DNA of 64,000 nt from Triangularia verruculosa (Eukaryota; Ascomycota; Sordariomycetes; Sordariales; Podosporaceae). This document shows, piece after piece, positions 44,226-55,253 of this stretch (its first letter is position 1; the number at the start of each line of letters is the position of its first letter). Made by a program: the position numbers and the translations under genes. Below the pieces are notes generated by a model. The model was not told the origin of the DNA, did not search any database, and was given only the letters and a program-made list of their open reading frames with translations. Location of the stretch: assembly GCA_033296885.1 (NCBI GenBank), contig MU864022.1, positions 1-64,000 on the forward strand. The letters are read 5' to 3'.

Positions 44226-45893
44226 GTTGAAAGCCTGAACCCTGATGATCAATGGAGCGCCGTCCAGAGTCACCTTCTATCCTTCAACAAGCAACCCAAC
44301 AGGCCTCTCATGGAGCACTCAAAACGTTTGAATCCGTATGCGCTTCGGCGGAGGATGACGCGATGTCTGGAAAGAAGAAGGGACAATGCCACCGATTTCT
44401 TTCTGCTGTGCTGAGCGGGAAATCGTCCCGGTGGCTGACAGGGCTTCCGAGAACAAAGACGCTGGCCCGGTTGGAGGGCTCTGCGGTTCCTTGACGTCGG
44501 TACAGGTCGCGTTCGGCGAAAAGAGACGGCGTTTCTCTCGGTAGCCTACAGGAATCACGATTAGACGGGTCCCGACAACGGAAATATCTAGTGAAGATCG
44601 TGACGGTGGGCTTTGAGGAGCGAAAACGGAAGTCTGACTTTTGGTCAAGAGGTGGGTGGCGAGACTTGGTTCCGCGTGGTGTACCCGAGGTGAAGAGAGA
44701 AGGTGCACATGAAGGTCTGGAAGAGCGAGAAGGTGTACGGATAAGTCACCGGCTCTTCGAGGTCTGGGCACCTTGTGCAGATTGAGCGGAAGTGGGTTTG
44801 CAATATCGACCAGCCAGCTCCTACCCTGACCCCCTGCCGGTGTGCCGTCAAAACGTGGGATGCGTGACCCGAAGAGGGGGGTTTTGATGCTCAAACGGGG
44901 GTGTGGGTATTGGGGGTATGGGTTTGGCAATCATGGGGGTTCCACAAGGCTTTTGCCCTCGCTCCTCGTTATCAAAAGCCACGAAGCCAAAGGTGAGCAG
45001 GTGAGGTGAGGGATTGGAATTCGGCGATGCACTTGTGTTTCCGTCGTCATGTGCCCCCCGTCTTGTTCGATGGGGTGCAGGCGCACAGGCAACCAGCAAT
45101 GCCCTCATTCGTCCCAGCTTTTGGTGAGGGACGGAAGCGGTAGGTAAGTGGTAATAGCAAACAGGGAGGCAGGCTGTATGGAATGGGCAATTGCAAAGTC
45201 TGAAATGAAAAACTGGTCACGCACCTCTTTTGCTATGGAGTTTGTTTGTGATTCCGAGAGGCCACTGCCGGTAATTAACGGGGATGTGAAATTCTCGTGG
45301 TTGACCCCCGCGCCCCTTCGTTCCTGGGGAATGGCGTAGGGCGTTCGTTGTTGGTTTTGGAGTTGACAGGTGAAGCAAGGGAGGCGTTCGTCGCAACAAC
45401 GGGGCAGCAGGAAACTCGAATATCGTGAGGGGTAAAGAACAAGAGAGGGCCTTCGTCAGAGTCGGGGAGCCATGATGGTCATGCCGTCGATTCGAAGAGT
45501 CTGTCCGGTCTGTGTCGAGGGGGACAAGACAATGGATTTTCTCTGCAGATGTCCAGGGACGGGTGACGGGATGGAAAAAACAAGGTGGTAGAAATGCGAG
45601 TTGGGGTTCTGTGCGACGATGCCGAGAATTTGGAGCTGGAGGCGGTCTGGGGGGGGGGGGAGTGCTGCCCGGGGGGGCATTGACTGCAGAGTGCAGGCGC
45701 TGCAGGTCACCAGGGAGCCAAACCGGGGTGGGCGTGGGTGGAAGGACGGACGCGGGCGAGGCGGGCAGACGGGGGGCAGACGAATCGCTGGGCTGGAATG
45801 GCTGACCGGGGGTGCGCTTGTGACCTCGTCCGGCGCCTCTCCTTGGTCGGTGACGGTTCCTGTTAGTCAAGCCGTTCAGTCTTCGAATTGGCA

Positions 45894-46326
45894 ATGGCAC
45901 TCGAGAAGCCAGAGACCACCTCGCAGGATGATTCAAAAACAACCGAACCTCTCTACCATTCAAACACCACAGAGCACCGCGTCTTCCGGCAAACTCATTG
46001 TTCAAGTCGTGTAAGGTAAGTATTCTCAGAAGGATCTACAGTGGCCCTTTGGTGCGGTTCCCCCTGCTGACTGACCCGACCGTGGACAGCGTACAGTGGA
46101 CACTCCCCAGGCTGAGTTAAACACGGGGAAATGGAGAGAGTGGCCCATGGATCGACCGGAAAGTCTGATTCAGGTCCCTCTCCTGCAGGCGGCGCCGCAA
46201 GAGGTACCTTTGCACTACCTCAGCGTCCCGTGCACCGGCTGCTTCCCATCAGTGGCCCAGAACACTCTGATGCTGTCAGAAATCCCACTGTCCCATTGCG
46301 TTATTATGCCCAAAGTCTGGTTCTGA
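45894..46326 (+). CDS. Possible two-exon hypothetical gene, perhaps a fragment
   Basis: The ATG at 45894 opens MALEKPETTSQDDSKT and runs to a GTAAGG donor at 46011; a CTGAC branch-like site and GACAG acceptor at 46089 join it in frame to RTVDTPQAELNTGKWREW, ending at 46326. That gives about 118 residues. Overlapping frames further right (46131-46487, about 46276-46777, 46620-46994) also look protein-like, as if one coding sequence were broken by frame changes. No family is recognised, and a decayed gene or missed introns are both possible. Confidence 0.25.
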
Positions 46327-48816
46327 TGAACGAGACCGCAAGGCGCCATCTTTCTGTGCTCCACCCAGGCCTTCGCCTCTCACGCGGGGTCGTTTCTGGG
46401 CGTTTTCTCCATTCCAGTTCTCCGCTGACAGGGCCGGAGCCTTCGATCTTCAAGAGCTTTTCCCCGTTGCGGTTTTCGATCAACTGAACTGGCTCAATCA
46501 ATGCCCTCCTGCTCCGGGACATCATCCAGCGGCTCCTCCGGCTTTTCCCGTGTTACTGCAAATGACTTTTCAGCGTCAAAGCCAAGTGCCTCCATGGGTG
46601 GGACCTGGCTCGTCTTCCATTGTTTCGTCCTCAACCTTCCAGACGCTCAACAGGCTGGTTAGCTCGGTGCTGCGAAGTGGGACCTCATCAGTCAGAGGCC
46701 GAGGCGAGTGCGACGGCCTCTTCCATTCAAACCGGCACCCGTTCGCACAATCTCTGGCACAGACCCTTCAAGTTTGATGAAAGGCCCAGAGTCCAGTGGA
46801 CTTTGGTATCAACCATCACACCGTGGCATTGTTTCAACTGTTTCTACCTTCGGGGATCTTTTAATAATAGCACATCTTACCAGCGGACATTAACGTACAT
46901 ATTCTGCAACACTATCCTGGCCTGCCAGAAATGTCTTCAATGCTCCAAACACAAGTTGCCGCGTCAGTTCCGGCGTAGATATCTGCTGGACTAGGGAAAA
47001 AGCCGGAACACACGAGAAAGTACGGACAGCATCGTCCGCAGCTTCCAGTATTTCTACATCATTGACGCTTCGTCCAAGATGCGGGGACTTTGGACATGAA
47101 CTCTATCCACACGTTTTGGCAGATACGAGTATTAAGCTTTTGCATCTCAAACGGGCCCCGGATCATCATCTCTCCTGGTTGTCAACGGCCGCCTCGAATT
47201 ATTCTTGGAGTCTATCCCTAACCGTTTGTTGTCGTTAACGAAGGCTACTGGTGTAGTGTAGTATTTTTCCGATCGATCTACGACGAAGCTCCTAGCCCAC
47301 CACAAGCTCACCAAGAGTTGTGGATATCTCAGTTTACACTATATCACTGCATGCATATTCCAGATTATTGGAAATACTCCCTCCAATAGAGTCCAGTTGT
47401 CCGGCAACGTTCAGGTGCCTATTGGACAAGCATCGAAGAATATGCTCATAGAGAAAGCGCAGCATGCAACCCACCGATCCGGAACCATCTTCCCGGCACA
47501 TTTCGAACGAAGAGCTCCAGCAGCAATGTCACCTGCGGCCTGCCGTTCGACAGTTATTGTTGGCTGCCGACGCTGCAACTCTCTTTCCACGATCCGAAGC
47601 TTGGTAGGTCCACCCCTCGGAAGCAGTCTCGCTGCTATCTCTTATCTTGCCAAGGCGTGCCGCCGACCAAAATTCCAGGTGTATCCGGAGATATGTCCGG
47701 GGCCGAGCTGGGCGGAGCACCGGGCAAATCCCGGGGGTTTTGGTCGGCATGTGGTAGTGGTGGACGGAATGGCAATTGCTCGCTGAATACAACTGAACGG
47801 TTCTAGACCTTTTTGAGGATATCTCGGCATTGGAGGTTGGAAGCGGGTCAAATCGGGTGTGGTGTAAGTACATGTTTTTCATCAAGCATTTTCCCTCTTT
47901 GTCTATGCATTCCAAAAAACACATATTTTTGCCTCTTTTGAATAAGTCTCTTCTTGCTATTACTCCTGATTTATTTTGACCGAAAATAGCCATCGTTTTC
48001 CGCATTCCACGACAGCTCACCATCTTGTTATCTCTCTCCCCAGTCTCTCACCTTCCCTATCGCAAAGAGCTGCATACGGGCCACGTCCAATCTCCCACAT
48101 CCTCAACAACCAACATCAGTCTAGGACCGGTTAAATCGGTGGCGTTCTGTCGTGTCCCAGTTTCTACCCCTTCTCTTGCAGATGTATCTCACCGTTGTTG
48201 CATGCAAAGGACAAGGCATGGTCGTTCGAGCTGTGCTGTAGCTACCAGCTATGACAGCTTGGTGTTGCTTTCTCTCCCCGACCCCCCCGCTCCCCGCACC
48301 TTCGGGAAGCTCTCTGATAAGACCAACAAACCACCCTACGTTACCAAGGCACCAACCAGCCTACTGCAAAATCCCAGCAACCGGTGAGCAGCAGCAAGGA
48401 ATTGAGAAAAACTTTCTCCCCCCCTTAGCTCGTTAGACTTGGCCACGTTTTTTTTTTACGACTAGGATGTGTTGACGTTAGAAAAAATGTGTGTTTTTTT
48501 TTTGTTTGTGGTTGGGGAGGGTGGGGGTTGGCATTGGGTAAATTATTATCTCATCATTTCATGGTTCATTGAACGCCATAACGTATCAGGAATTCTCCAA
48601 CATTATATGTATTCGTTTGATGATAAAAGCACATAAAGGAAGCAGGAAGAATCCCTCCAGCATAAGCGAGAGAGGAAGGGAAGTTTTGTTTTAGTATTAC
48701 GGTAGGCATGTTGGGAGGAGGGGGGCCCCTTGACCGAGAGGCAAGCCACTTCTCTTCGGACCGAAATGTTTTAAACACACTTGCCCGGTTTCTCTTTTTT
48801 CTGATCATGATGTGGG

Positions 48817-48854
48817 GTGGTTGGTTGGTTGGTTGGTTGGTTGGTTGGTTGGTT
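48817..48854. repeat. TTGG tetranucleotide repeat
   Basis: About nine GGTT/TTGG units in tandem are visible directly, in noncoding DNA. Confidence 0.9.
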
Positions 48855-49173
48855 TTGGAATAGAGAGAGAAGATGAGAGACACGGGAACGGTAACCCCCT
48901 CTTTTTTTCTTTTGTGATCGATGGGAAGGGGAGGGGGGAGCTGTATGAGAGCTGTTTCGTGTCACCGCACTTACATCATAGGTAGGTAGCTCACACCCGA
49001 CGGGACAGCTTCTCTCTGGGAACTTTTTTTCCAATGCGGATGGGGGTATTGCGTAGCGTAGCATTTTTTCTTTTTTTTTCTATCGGTCTGTAACAGTTCC
49101 TGGGTTGTTGTGTTCATCCGAATCCTGTTGCAGTGATATCCAAATGGATTGGGTCCCTCATCCGACGAAACGA

Positions 49174-49196
49174 TGGGAGGGGAGGGGAGGGGAGGA
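49174..49196. repeat. GAGGG short tandem repeat
   Basis: Four to five GAGGG units in a row, in noncoding DNA. Confidence 0.7.
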
Positions 49197-49897
49197 CGGA
49201 CGATGTGCTGCCAACTAGACACCCCTGCCTGCTGCGCTTCGTGTAAAGCTGTCTCGATCCGATGGGTATCTGAGATAGGCTAGGTACCTAGGTAGGGGGG
49301 TATCATAGTGCCGTCACTTATTAACAGAATGAATTAGGTACATAGATGGATATGTTTCCCGATGGGCAATTGTCCAATACAATGTATGGTAGAGAGCTGG
49401 AGCTATGCAAGGAATGTGAGTTGTTGTATGTGATGGATGGTGCGAGTTACATCGGGTGGGCCTCCCGTGCAGCCGGGGGCGGTGGTGGTGGAGGGTGACT
49501 TTTGCGTATTTGCCTGCCGGGTGTGAAGAAGGGATGGGGATACACTGGGGTGTGGGGGTTGTGGTCTGGGAAGTTTGGTCGAGAAGATAGGATGGTTGTT
49601 GTGAGATGCATATGACAAGCTTTGTGTTTGTTCTGCTTGGCTCGGCAGGTGTGTTACGAGCCTGGAGATGCGATTGATGGCATCGGAGGGCTTAGGTTTG
49701 GCAATTCTTCAATTTGGTATCATAGCCGGGTCATTGGGTTTGAAGTGGGAAGATATCATAATGCCAGATGATGATGTCAAAAGCAGCTGAAATTTCAGTC
49801 ATAGACTTTCCCCCTATATCCCCCAACACCATGCTTTCTTCCTATACCGCCTATACTCCACAGATCGATTTCATTGTAGACAACCGCCAACATCCTA

Positions 49898-51531
49898 TCA
49901 GTCCCTTGTCGCAAAAGCAATTGCAGCTGGGAGACGGAATGTAGCACAGTACATGCTCTTCGCCGGCGCAACATCTCTCACATTGTGAATAGTGACCTCG
50001 CCTTCGCCATTCAGGTTGTAGTTTTTATTACCTGGCTTCATCGTGAAGCCAAGGTAATTTGTCAACCGCTCGCAGATGTCAATCCGTGGCCTTTCATCAT
50101 CTGCCTTGAGTGCAAAGCAGTGGACATGAACAAGAGGCAGGAGAGTCTTTGTGTTGGGCGCAAAGAGATTTTCCTGCCATTGATAGATCCCCTTAAACGA
50201 GCCGACGAACTCAATCGCCGACGCAGGAAGGTTCATGACGAAGTGGGAGATAGTCGGAGGAACAGGATAGGTTTCCGTGACCAGAGGCTTAAGAGGTCCT
50301 GGCACGAAGCCAGCCTCGGCGGGCTTCTCTGTTTTCTTAGGCTTCAGCTTGGGGCCAGGCTTTTTGATAACAACCTTTTCACCCTTGAGAGAAGCCTTCA
50401 GGGCATCGTCGGCTGCTTTCCGGATGAAGTCGAGACCATCTTCGCAGAATGGACGGACAAAGTCCTGGACTTTGTTCTTCTCAATGTTGTCCTTGAGACA
50501 CTTGTAACTTTCGGGGTTCTTGTCATTGGCCCAGACGAAAACTTTCCTTTTGCCGGCTGGGAGGGCAAAAGGGCCGATGCCTGCCATCACATCGCATACC
50601 GCCTCTCCTGGTTTGAAGAAGTTGATGATACGAGTGTGCTCGGATTCGAGTTTGCTGTTCCAGTAGACTTTGGCGTAGTTGAAGTTGAAGGTGCAGTTGT
50701 TTTCGATGCAAGAAACATCAAGGTCATCTTCTCCAGCCAGAACTTCGTACTGGAAGGTACGGAATTCAGACTCGGCTCCCACGTTGTCGACTTTGTTGAT
50801 GACGGTCCTGATGCTGGGGTTCTTGTCGCGGATGATTTCTGCTACTATCTTCTTATACGGAAGATAATTGTCTCTGAGGTTCAAGTGGGCAACATGGCCC
50901 GCAACGTTGAAACCAGAAGGAATTTCATCGTGGAGCTCAGGAGGAAGGACGGACTCCATGGTATCTCCTAATTTGATACGATTGTGTGAGATTTATACTG
51001 GCATGAAAAAGAGTCAGGCGTTGGATGTTTCTTACGGGCGGTCCAGTAGTCATACTCGAGAGTGAGCTCATAAGGAATGACTGTCAGTTCTTCCTTTTGA
51101 CTACCTTCCTGAAGAACGGTACCCCATGTCTTAGGTTCTGAATGAGCAGCGCATGATCAGTATCTAGACTCTCAAGACGGTCTTGAAGATGGATACTATC
51201 TACCTTCAGTCTTGACAGCGGGGTCGAGTAAGATACACTTGCGACCCTGCGCACCAAGTTCTTTATCGGGATGAGGGACGATCGGAGATATTCTTTCAAC
51301 CTTCAAAAGCTTCCTGCTCGCCTGAAGATCCTGCCTGTAATGAGAAATGACCTTGGGATTCTGGATCGCAGCGGCGGCTAGGTTCACCTTCTTGGTGAAT
51401 AAGGCCCGGTTCAGCGCTCCGCCGGCGCCCAAGCGAACAATTGGTGGACGGAAGAGACTCATCTCCACGTTGTCGTCTTCTTGTCTTCTCACAGCATCGA
51501 TGCTTGGAGAGTTTATCCTTCCCCCTTCCAT
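49898..51531 (-). CDS. TRM5: tRNA (guanine37-N1)-methyltransferase TRM5
   Basis: SAM-dependent enzyme making m1G37 in tRNA, acting in cytosol/nucleus and mitochondria in yeast (family knowledge). Three exons, 51204-51531, 51036-51137 and 49898-50967, give 499 residues with all phases consistent. Motifs: MSLFRPPIVR near the N-terminus, GFNVAGHVAHLNLRDNYLPYK, RTVINKVDNVG, the SAM-binding DVMAGIGPFALPAGK, VWANDKNPESY and MNLPASAIEFVGSFKG (catalytic NLP motif). A Lys/Pro-rich insert (KKPGPKLKPKKTEKP) sits before that motif. Two in-frame starts exist: 51531 (MEGGRINSPS), used here, and 51462 (MSLFRPP), which aligns with the family start; either may be real. The divergent AlkB-like gene starts 533 bp away. 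Confidence 0.94.
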
Positions 51532-52063
51532 TTTCTTCCAAAGTTAGTAACCGATTGTCTTCAGAATCAAAGCCGAGCTTCAACTCACCTCGACTCACCT
51601 CAAAGTCCCGTGAGTGAATGGACCCTTCTTCATGTGGGCGTCGAAATGGGGCATAAGGCTGAGTGACTCGGAGGGGTGAAATTTTGAGGAGCCCCACAAG
51701 ATTTGAGCTGGTGACCAATCATAGCGAATATCGCACGCCACTGTAATCGAGCCCTTCAGCCTTGCCAGTCGGTGATGTCACTTCAGCCTCTGGGACGGAC
51801 GCGACGATTTCGGGCCTTTTTAAGTGCGCGTTTGCTGTTTCTGCCTGGGGATCTTGGGCGAGTTCGTCCCATCTGCGACAGGTAAAAAAGTTCTTTGGAT
51901 CGCGATCGAGAAAGGTGATCCTATGAGGTCACATGCCGCTGCTGTCGTGCTTTGGAAGCCGCTGACATCGTCACCCGCTAAAGCCGTTGAAATAAGAGCT
52001 GTCTTTAAGCTGAGAACCTGGGGAAAACACGGGGAACCCATTCCGATTTACTCCTTTACGAAA
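51532..52063. other. Shared divergent promoter region of TRM5 and the AlkB-like gene
   Basis: About 530 bp. The frame of the AlkB-like gene stays open upstream to about 51824 and includes an ATG at 51923, so part of this region may be coding or leader. No other element was identified. Confidence 0.5.
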
Positions 52064-53179
52064 ATGGCACAAAAAGGGACCATTCACTCATTCTTCACTC
52101 CTGACCCAAAGAAACAGCGGACCACCACGACCAATCAAGATGAGGTAAATAGGCTCTATTTCCAGCTCCATGAGAATGACAGCTAGAGAAACTCAACACT
52201 AACATCATCACAGACACCCACATACTCCACCCACAACACCTACCCCTTCCCCATCCGTGACCTCTCTCCCTCCATCACCAAAGAACTCGCCTCCCTCCCA
52301 GCCAGACCAGGAAAGCCCATCAACGACCAACCAGAGCTAGACCTCGTCTACTTCGAACCCTTCATCCCCTCCTACCTCGCCAAAGATCTCTTCCGCTTCC
52401 TCCGCTCCGAACTCCCCTTCTACAGAGTAGAGTACACCGTCAAGCGCTTCGGCGTCGAGACTCAAATCCGCACCCCGCGGTACACCACCGTCTTTGGCCT
52501 GGACCACACCTCCCTCTTCGACGACGACGACCCAAACATCATTCTCGACGCCAAAACCCGCACCTGGATCAACACAGCTGAAGCCTACCCCCGTTACTCG
52601 CCCCGTCCAATCCCGCAATGCCTCGACGCCCTCCGAAAATCAACCGAGGCAGCCGCCGGTTGTAGATTCAACTTTTGCCTGGTGAATTACTACGCCTCGG
52701 GCTCAGACAGCATATCCTTCCACAGCGATGACGAACGCTTCCTCGGTCCAGAACCCGCCATCGCCTCCTTCAGCCTCGGTGCCGCAAGAGACTTCCTCAT
52801 GAAACATAAGCCTGCCCCACCACCCCCTGACGGGCAGACAGGACCGGTGTTCAAACAACTCAAACTCCCCCTCGCCAGCGGCGACATGATCCTCATGAAG
52901 GACAAGACCCAAGCTAACTGGCTTCATTCTATCCCAAAGAGAGCCGGTAAAAGCACCCGATATGCCGGCGGCAGAATCAACATCACATTTCGAAGAGCCA
53001 TGGTGAAGGGTGGCACAGATAACTATTATAACTACAACGTCGGCAACGGCCCAGTCTTCAGGTGGGATGACACAGCCCAAGAGATGAAGGAATGGAAGCC
53101 ACCATCCAAAGACAATCCTGGTCCTACAGTCAACACCAATCTCAAGCCAGAGCAAAAGGAACCAGACAAGACTGGCTGA
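52064..53179 (+). CDS. AlkB-like 2-oxoglutarate/Fe(II) dioxygenase (DNA repair type)
   Basis: AlkB-family dioxygenase, closest in form to the ALKBH2/3 group that reverses N-alkyl damage in DNA. Two exons, 52064-52144 and 52214-53179, 348 residues. The fold signature is visible: LVNYYASGSDSISFHSDDE with Fe ligands His197 and Asp199, distal His265 (ANWLHSIPKR), and 2-oxoglutarate-binding Arg in GGRINITFR (281, 287). The start MAQKGTIHSFF is chosen; KGTIHSFF resembles a PCNA-interacting (PIP) box, consistent with repair at replication forks (inference). The frame is open upstream with another ATG at 51923, which would add 47 mostly basic residues. The C-terminus (about 300-348) is polar and probably disordered. 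Divergent from TRM5. Confidence 0.9.
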
Positions 53180-53367
53180 TCTTGATTTTCCCAAAAGTCT
53201 ATTCACGGTATCTAGTATGCTCCCGCTGCATTGAAATGAAAATGACAAAACAAGAAAAGAAATAACACAAAATGAAGAGAAAGCCGCCCCTTTCTCACCC
53301 GGTCAGACTCGCTTGACCACGCCCTTTTATCCCAGAAAGTCAATAAATAGTAAAGACAATACTGTCT

Positions 53368-54456
53368 TTACCTCCCCATTCTCATCTGCGCCTTCGAAAA
53401 CCTGCACATCGCCCGGTAGAAAACTTGGTACCCAACACCTTGGTTATCTGGGACATGGAAGATCTCCGTCAACCGAATCTGCCAAGGCGGGTAGCCGGCA
53501 AGCTCGACATGTGGGCTAAAGAGGACGAGCAGATCAGGCTCCTCCATGATGCTTTCGCTTAGCTCGGCGTCTACCAACTCGGTGGTGATGTCGGCGGCTT
53601 GGAGCTTCTTGCGCTGGGACATTTCGGCGAGGGTCTTGGTCAAGTCGACAATCGAGTCACGGCCGTCCTCGGCCGAGATGAGAAGGATGGAGATGGTCTT
53701 GCGGCTCTCATTGTTGGGGCTATTGCTGAGCGACAGGAGCCCGGATTGGATTGGTGGGACGTGAGGGGCGCCAAGGGATACCGAGGGGAAGGAGGGGCCG
53801 AAATAGGTCTGGAGGCGATGGGAGATGGTCTGGTGGGTTTCCTTGACGTAGCCCTTGAGAATGCCGGTCCTTTCGTAGATGGAGAGCTGGTCGATGCCGG
53901 CGCTGGCGCACCAAGCGGCGATGTCAGCTGCTTCGTTAACGAGCTTCTCGAGGCCGGCTCCGCTGCGCCCTTGGTCTTCGAGGGTGAGGATAACGCTTAG
54001 GTGCTTGGGGAGACGGCCGAGGTCTTTGATGTCACGCTGTATTAACTCGGGGGAGTGGTGATGGTGATGGTACACGGTGTAGAAGCGGTTTCCAATCGCA
54101 TGGTAGGCCTGACGGAGGCGGATGTAGATGGAGAAGTAGAAGTGGATGAGGGCATAGACGAAGATGTGGAAGTGGCGGCGGAGGAAGCGGCGCACACCCA
54201 GTTTGCCTTTTCGTTCTTCCTTAGAGACTTGGGATAGGGAGGCTCGTCGGGCTCCATCGCGCGGTGGGGGTGAGGGGAGGTATGGCTGTTGATGCGGGTG
54301 GTCAGCGTTGATCGGATCACATGCCTTTTTTCGCATAGACGCAGGACGGGATCGCGTTACCTTGAGAAGGTTCACCCTCTCCTCTGGCGTCATAAGCCTG
54401 TGGCTGAACCTCTCATCTTTGCGGTATCTTTGAAGGTCTTTGGCGCTGAAAGGCAT
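53368..54456 (-). CDS. NUS1: NUS1, cis-prenyltransferase (dehydrodolichyl diphosphate synthase) subunit
   Basis: Non-catalytic partner of the ER dehydrodolichyl diphosphate synthase, needed for dolichol and protein glycosylation. Start is the ATG of MPFSAKDLQRYRKDERF; the frame upstream has only TTG. Read through, the frame codes 362 residues. A likely 75-nt intron (54286-54360: donor GTAACG, CTGAC branch, acceptor ACAG) keeps frame and would give 337 residues with LLK joined to PYLPSPP. Hydrophobic segment HIFVYALIHFYFSIYI is the membrane anchor. The cis-prenyltransferase-like domain follows (LPKHLSVILTLEDQGRSG, AAWCASAGIDQLSIYERTG). The C-terminus RMGR fits the conserved RxG motif of NUS1/NgBR that completes the partner's active site. 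A His-rich stretch (YHHHHHSPEL) lies near the domain start. Confidence 0.9.
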   Translation of the reverse strand: MPFSAKDLQRYRKDERFSHRLMTPEERVNLLKVTRSRPASMRKKACDPINADHPHQQPYLPSPPPRDGARRASLSQVSKEERKGKLGVRRFLRRHFHIFVYALIHFYFSIYIRLRQAYHAIGNRFYTVYHHHHHSPELIQRDIKDLGRLPKHLSVILTLEDQGRSGAGLEKLVNEAADIAAWCASAGIDQLSIYERTGILKGYVKETHQTISHRLQTYFGPSFPSVSLGAPHVPPIQSGLLSLSNSPNNESRKTISILLISAEDGRDSIVDLTKTLAEMSQRKKLQAADITTELVDAELSESIMEEPDLLVLFSPHVELAGYPPWQIRLTEIFHVPDNQGVGYQVFYRAMCRFSKAQMRMGR

Positions 54457-55253
54457 GGCGTATAATAGTTGGTCGCCGCCGGCGGGAGCGTCGGGTTGGT
54501 GTTGGTGATGTGGTGGTTTTCGCAATCGTGGCTGCTTTTATTAAGTAGTTGGGTTAGAAGCAAGAATTATAGACTAATCTCCAAGACACTATTTTCAAGA
54601 AACGAATGTGTTGCTGGCCGGAAAGTTCGGCACCAGTTCGATATAGTACCCGTGGTCAGAAAACAAGAGGAAAGAAAGGGGGGGTTGCGTACCTCGCCCA
54701 GGTTGGCGTCTCCCTTGGAAAAGTTGGTCTCCATTGCAGCTTCCCGAGCGCTGCAGGATCCGTAAGTGCTGCACACCACCCTTGGCCAGGGTTCGGAATA
54801 CCTGTTGATACGGCGAATGGAGTGAGGTGAGTCTCGGTCAGCCACGTAACTTTGTCGCGGTCTGCCAGTGACATCCGAGGCCAAGCATCTTGGTCCAGGG
54901 CATGACGGAATGCTGTGGCTGACGTTTTTTTTTCTGGGAGCTTTTGGCAGCTGAGTGAGCCCAGCCCTGCACGGGCCACTCCTCTGAAAGATACCTGGTA
55001 CTTCCAGCCCACAGGGGTGCGTACCGCCTGCTGTAACGGGGACCTTGGCAGAAGCTCCCCGCGGCGGCCATTAACATTCATTGAACTCCAGCGCATTCTT
55101 GAACAGCGAGGTCACAGCCATATCTGACTTGGCACCAACTCACGGCGACGACATATCGACGGGCCAGTTTCTCCGCCCTCCCCCGGCTCATATCTAAAAC
55201 TCCATGCGCTCTCCCGGCCGGGCTTTCAAGAGGTGACAATCGCCGCTGCCGCT
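54457..55253. other. Divergent promoter region of NUS1 and COG4
   Basis: About 800 bp, no gene recognised. Minus-strand frames here (for example 54656-55096) have no domain and are not supported. Confidence 0.5.

Larger units (their letters stand above)
44226..49897. other. Long intergenic region upstream of the REG1-like gene
   Basis: About 5.7 kb. No confident gene. It includes a G-rich homopolymer tract (about 45649-45661), a possible degenerate or unannotated multi-exon gene on the plus strand (about 45894-47000), a TTGG tetranucleotide repeat (48817-48854), GAGGG repeats (about 49174-49196) and TAGGTACCTAGGTA (49281-49294). The part next to REG1 is probably its promoter and leader; minus-strand frames there (for example 44319-44930) are not recognisable. 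Confidence 0.45.

Noticed and set aside
44319..44930. 203-codon minus-strand frame upstream of the REG1-like gene
   Set aside because: Low-complexity and not joined in frame to REG1; more likely leader or promoter.
47397..47786. 129-codon plus-strand frame
   Set aside because: Starts only with TTG, no domain, no splice context.
48817..48854. Repeat considered as a CRISPR array
   Set aside because: A simple tetranucleotide repeat with no spacers; CRISPR arrays are not expected in a fungal nuclear genome.
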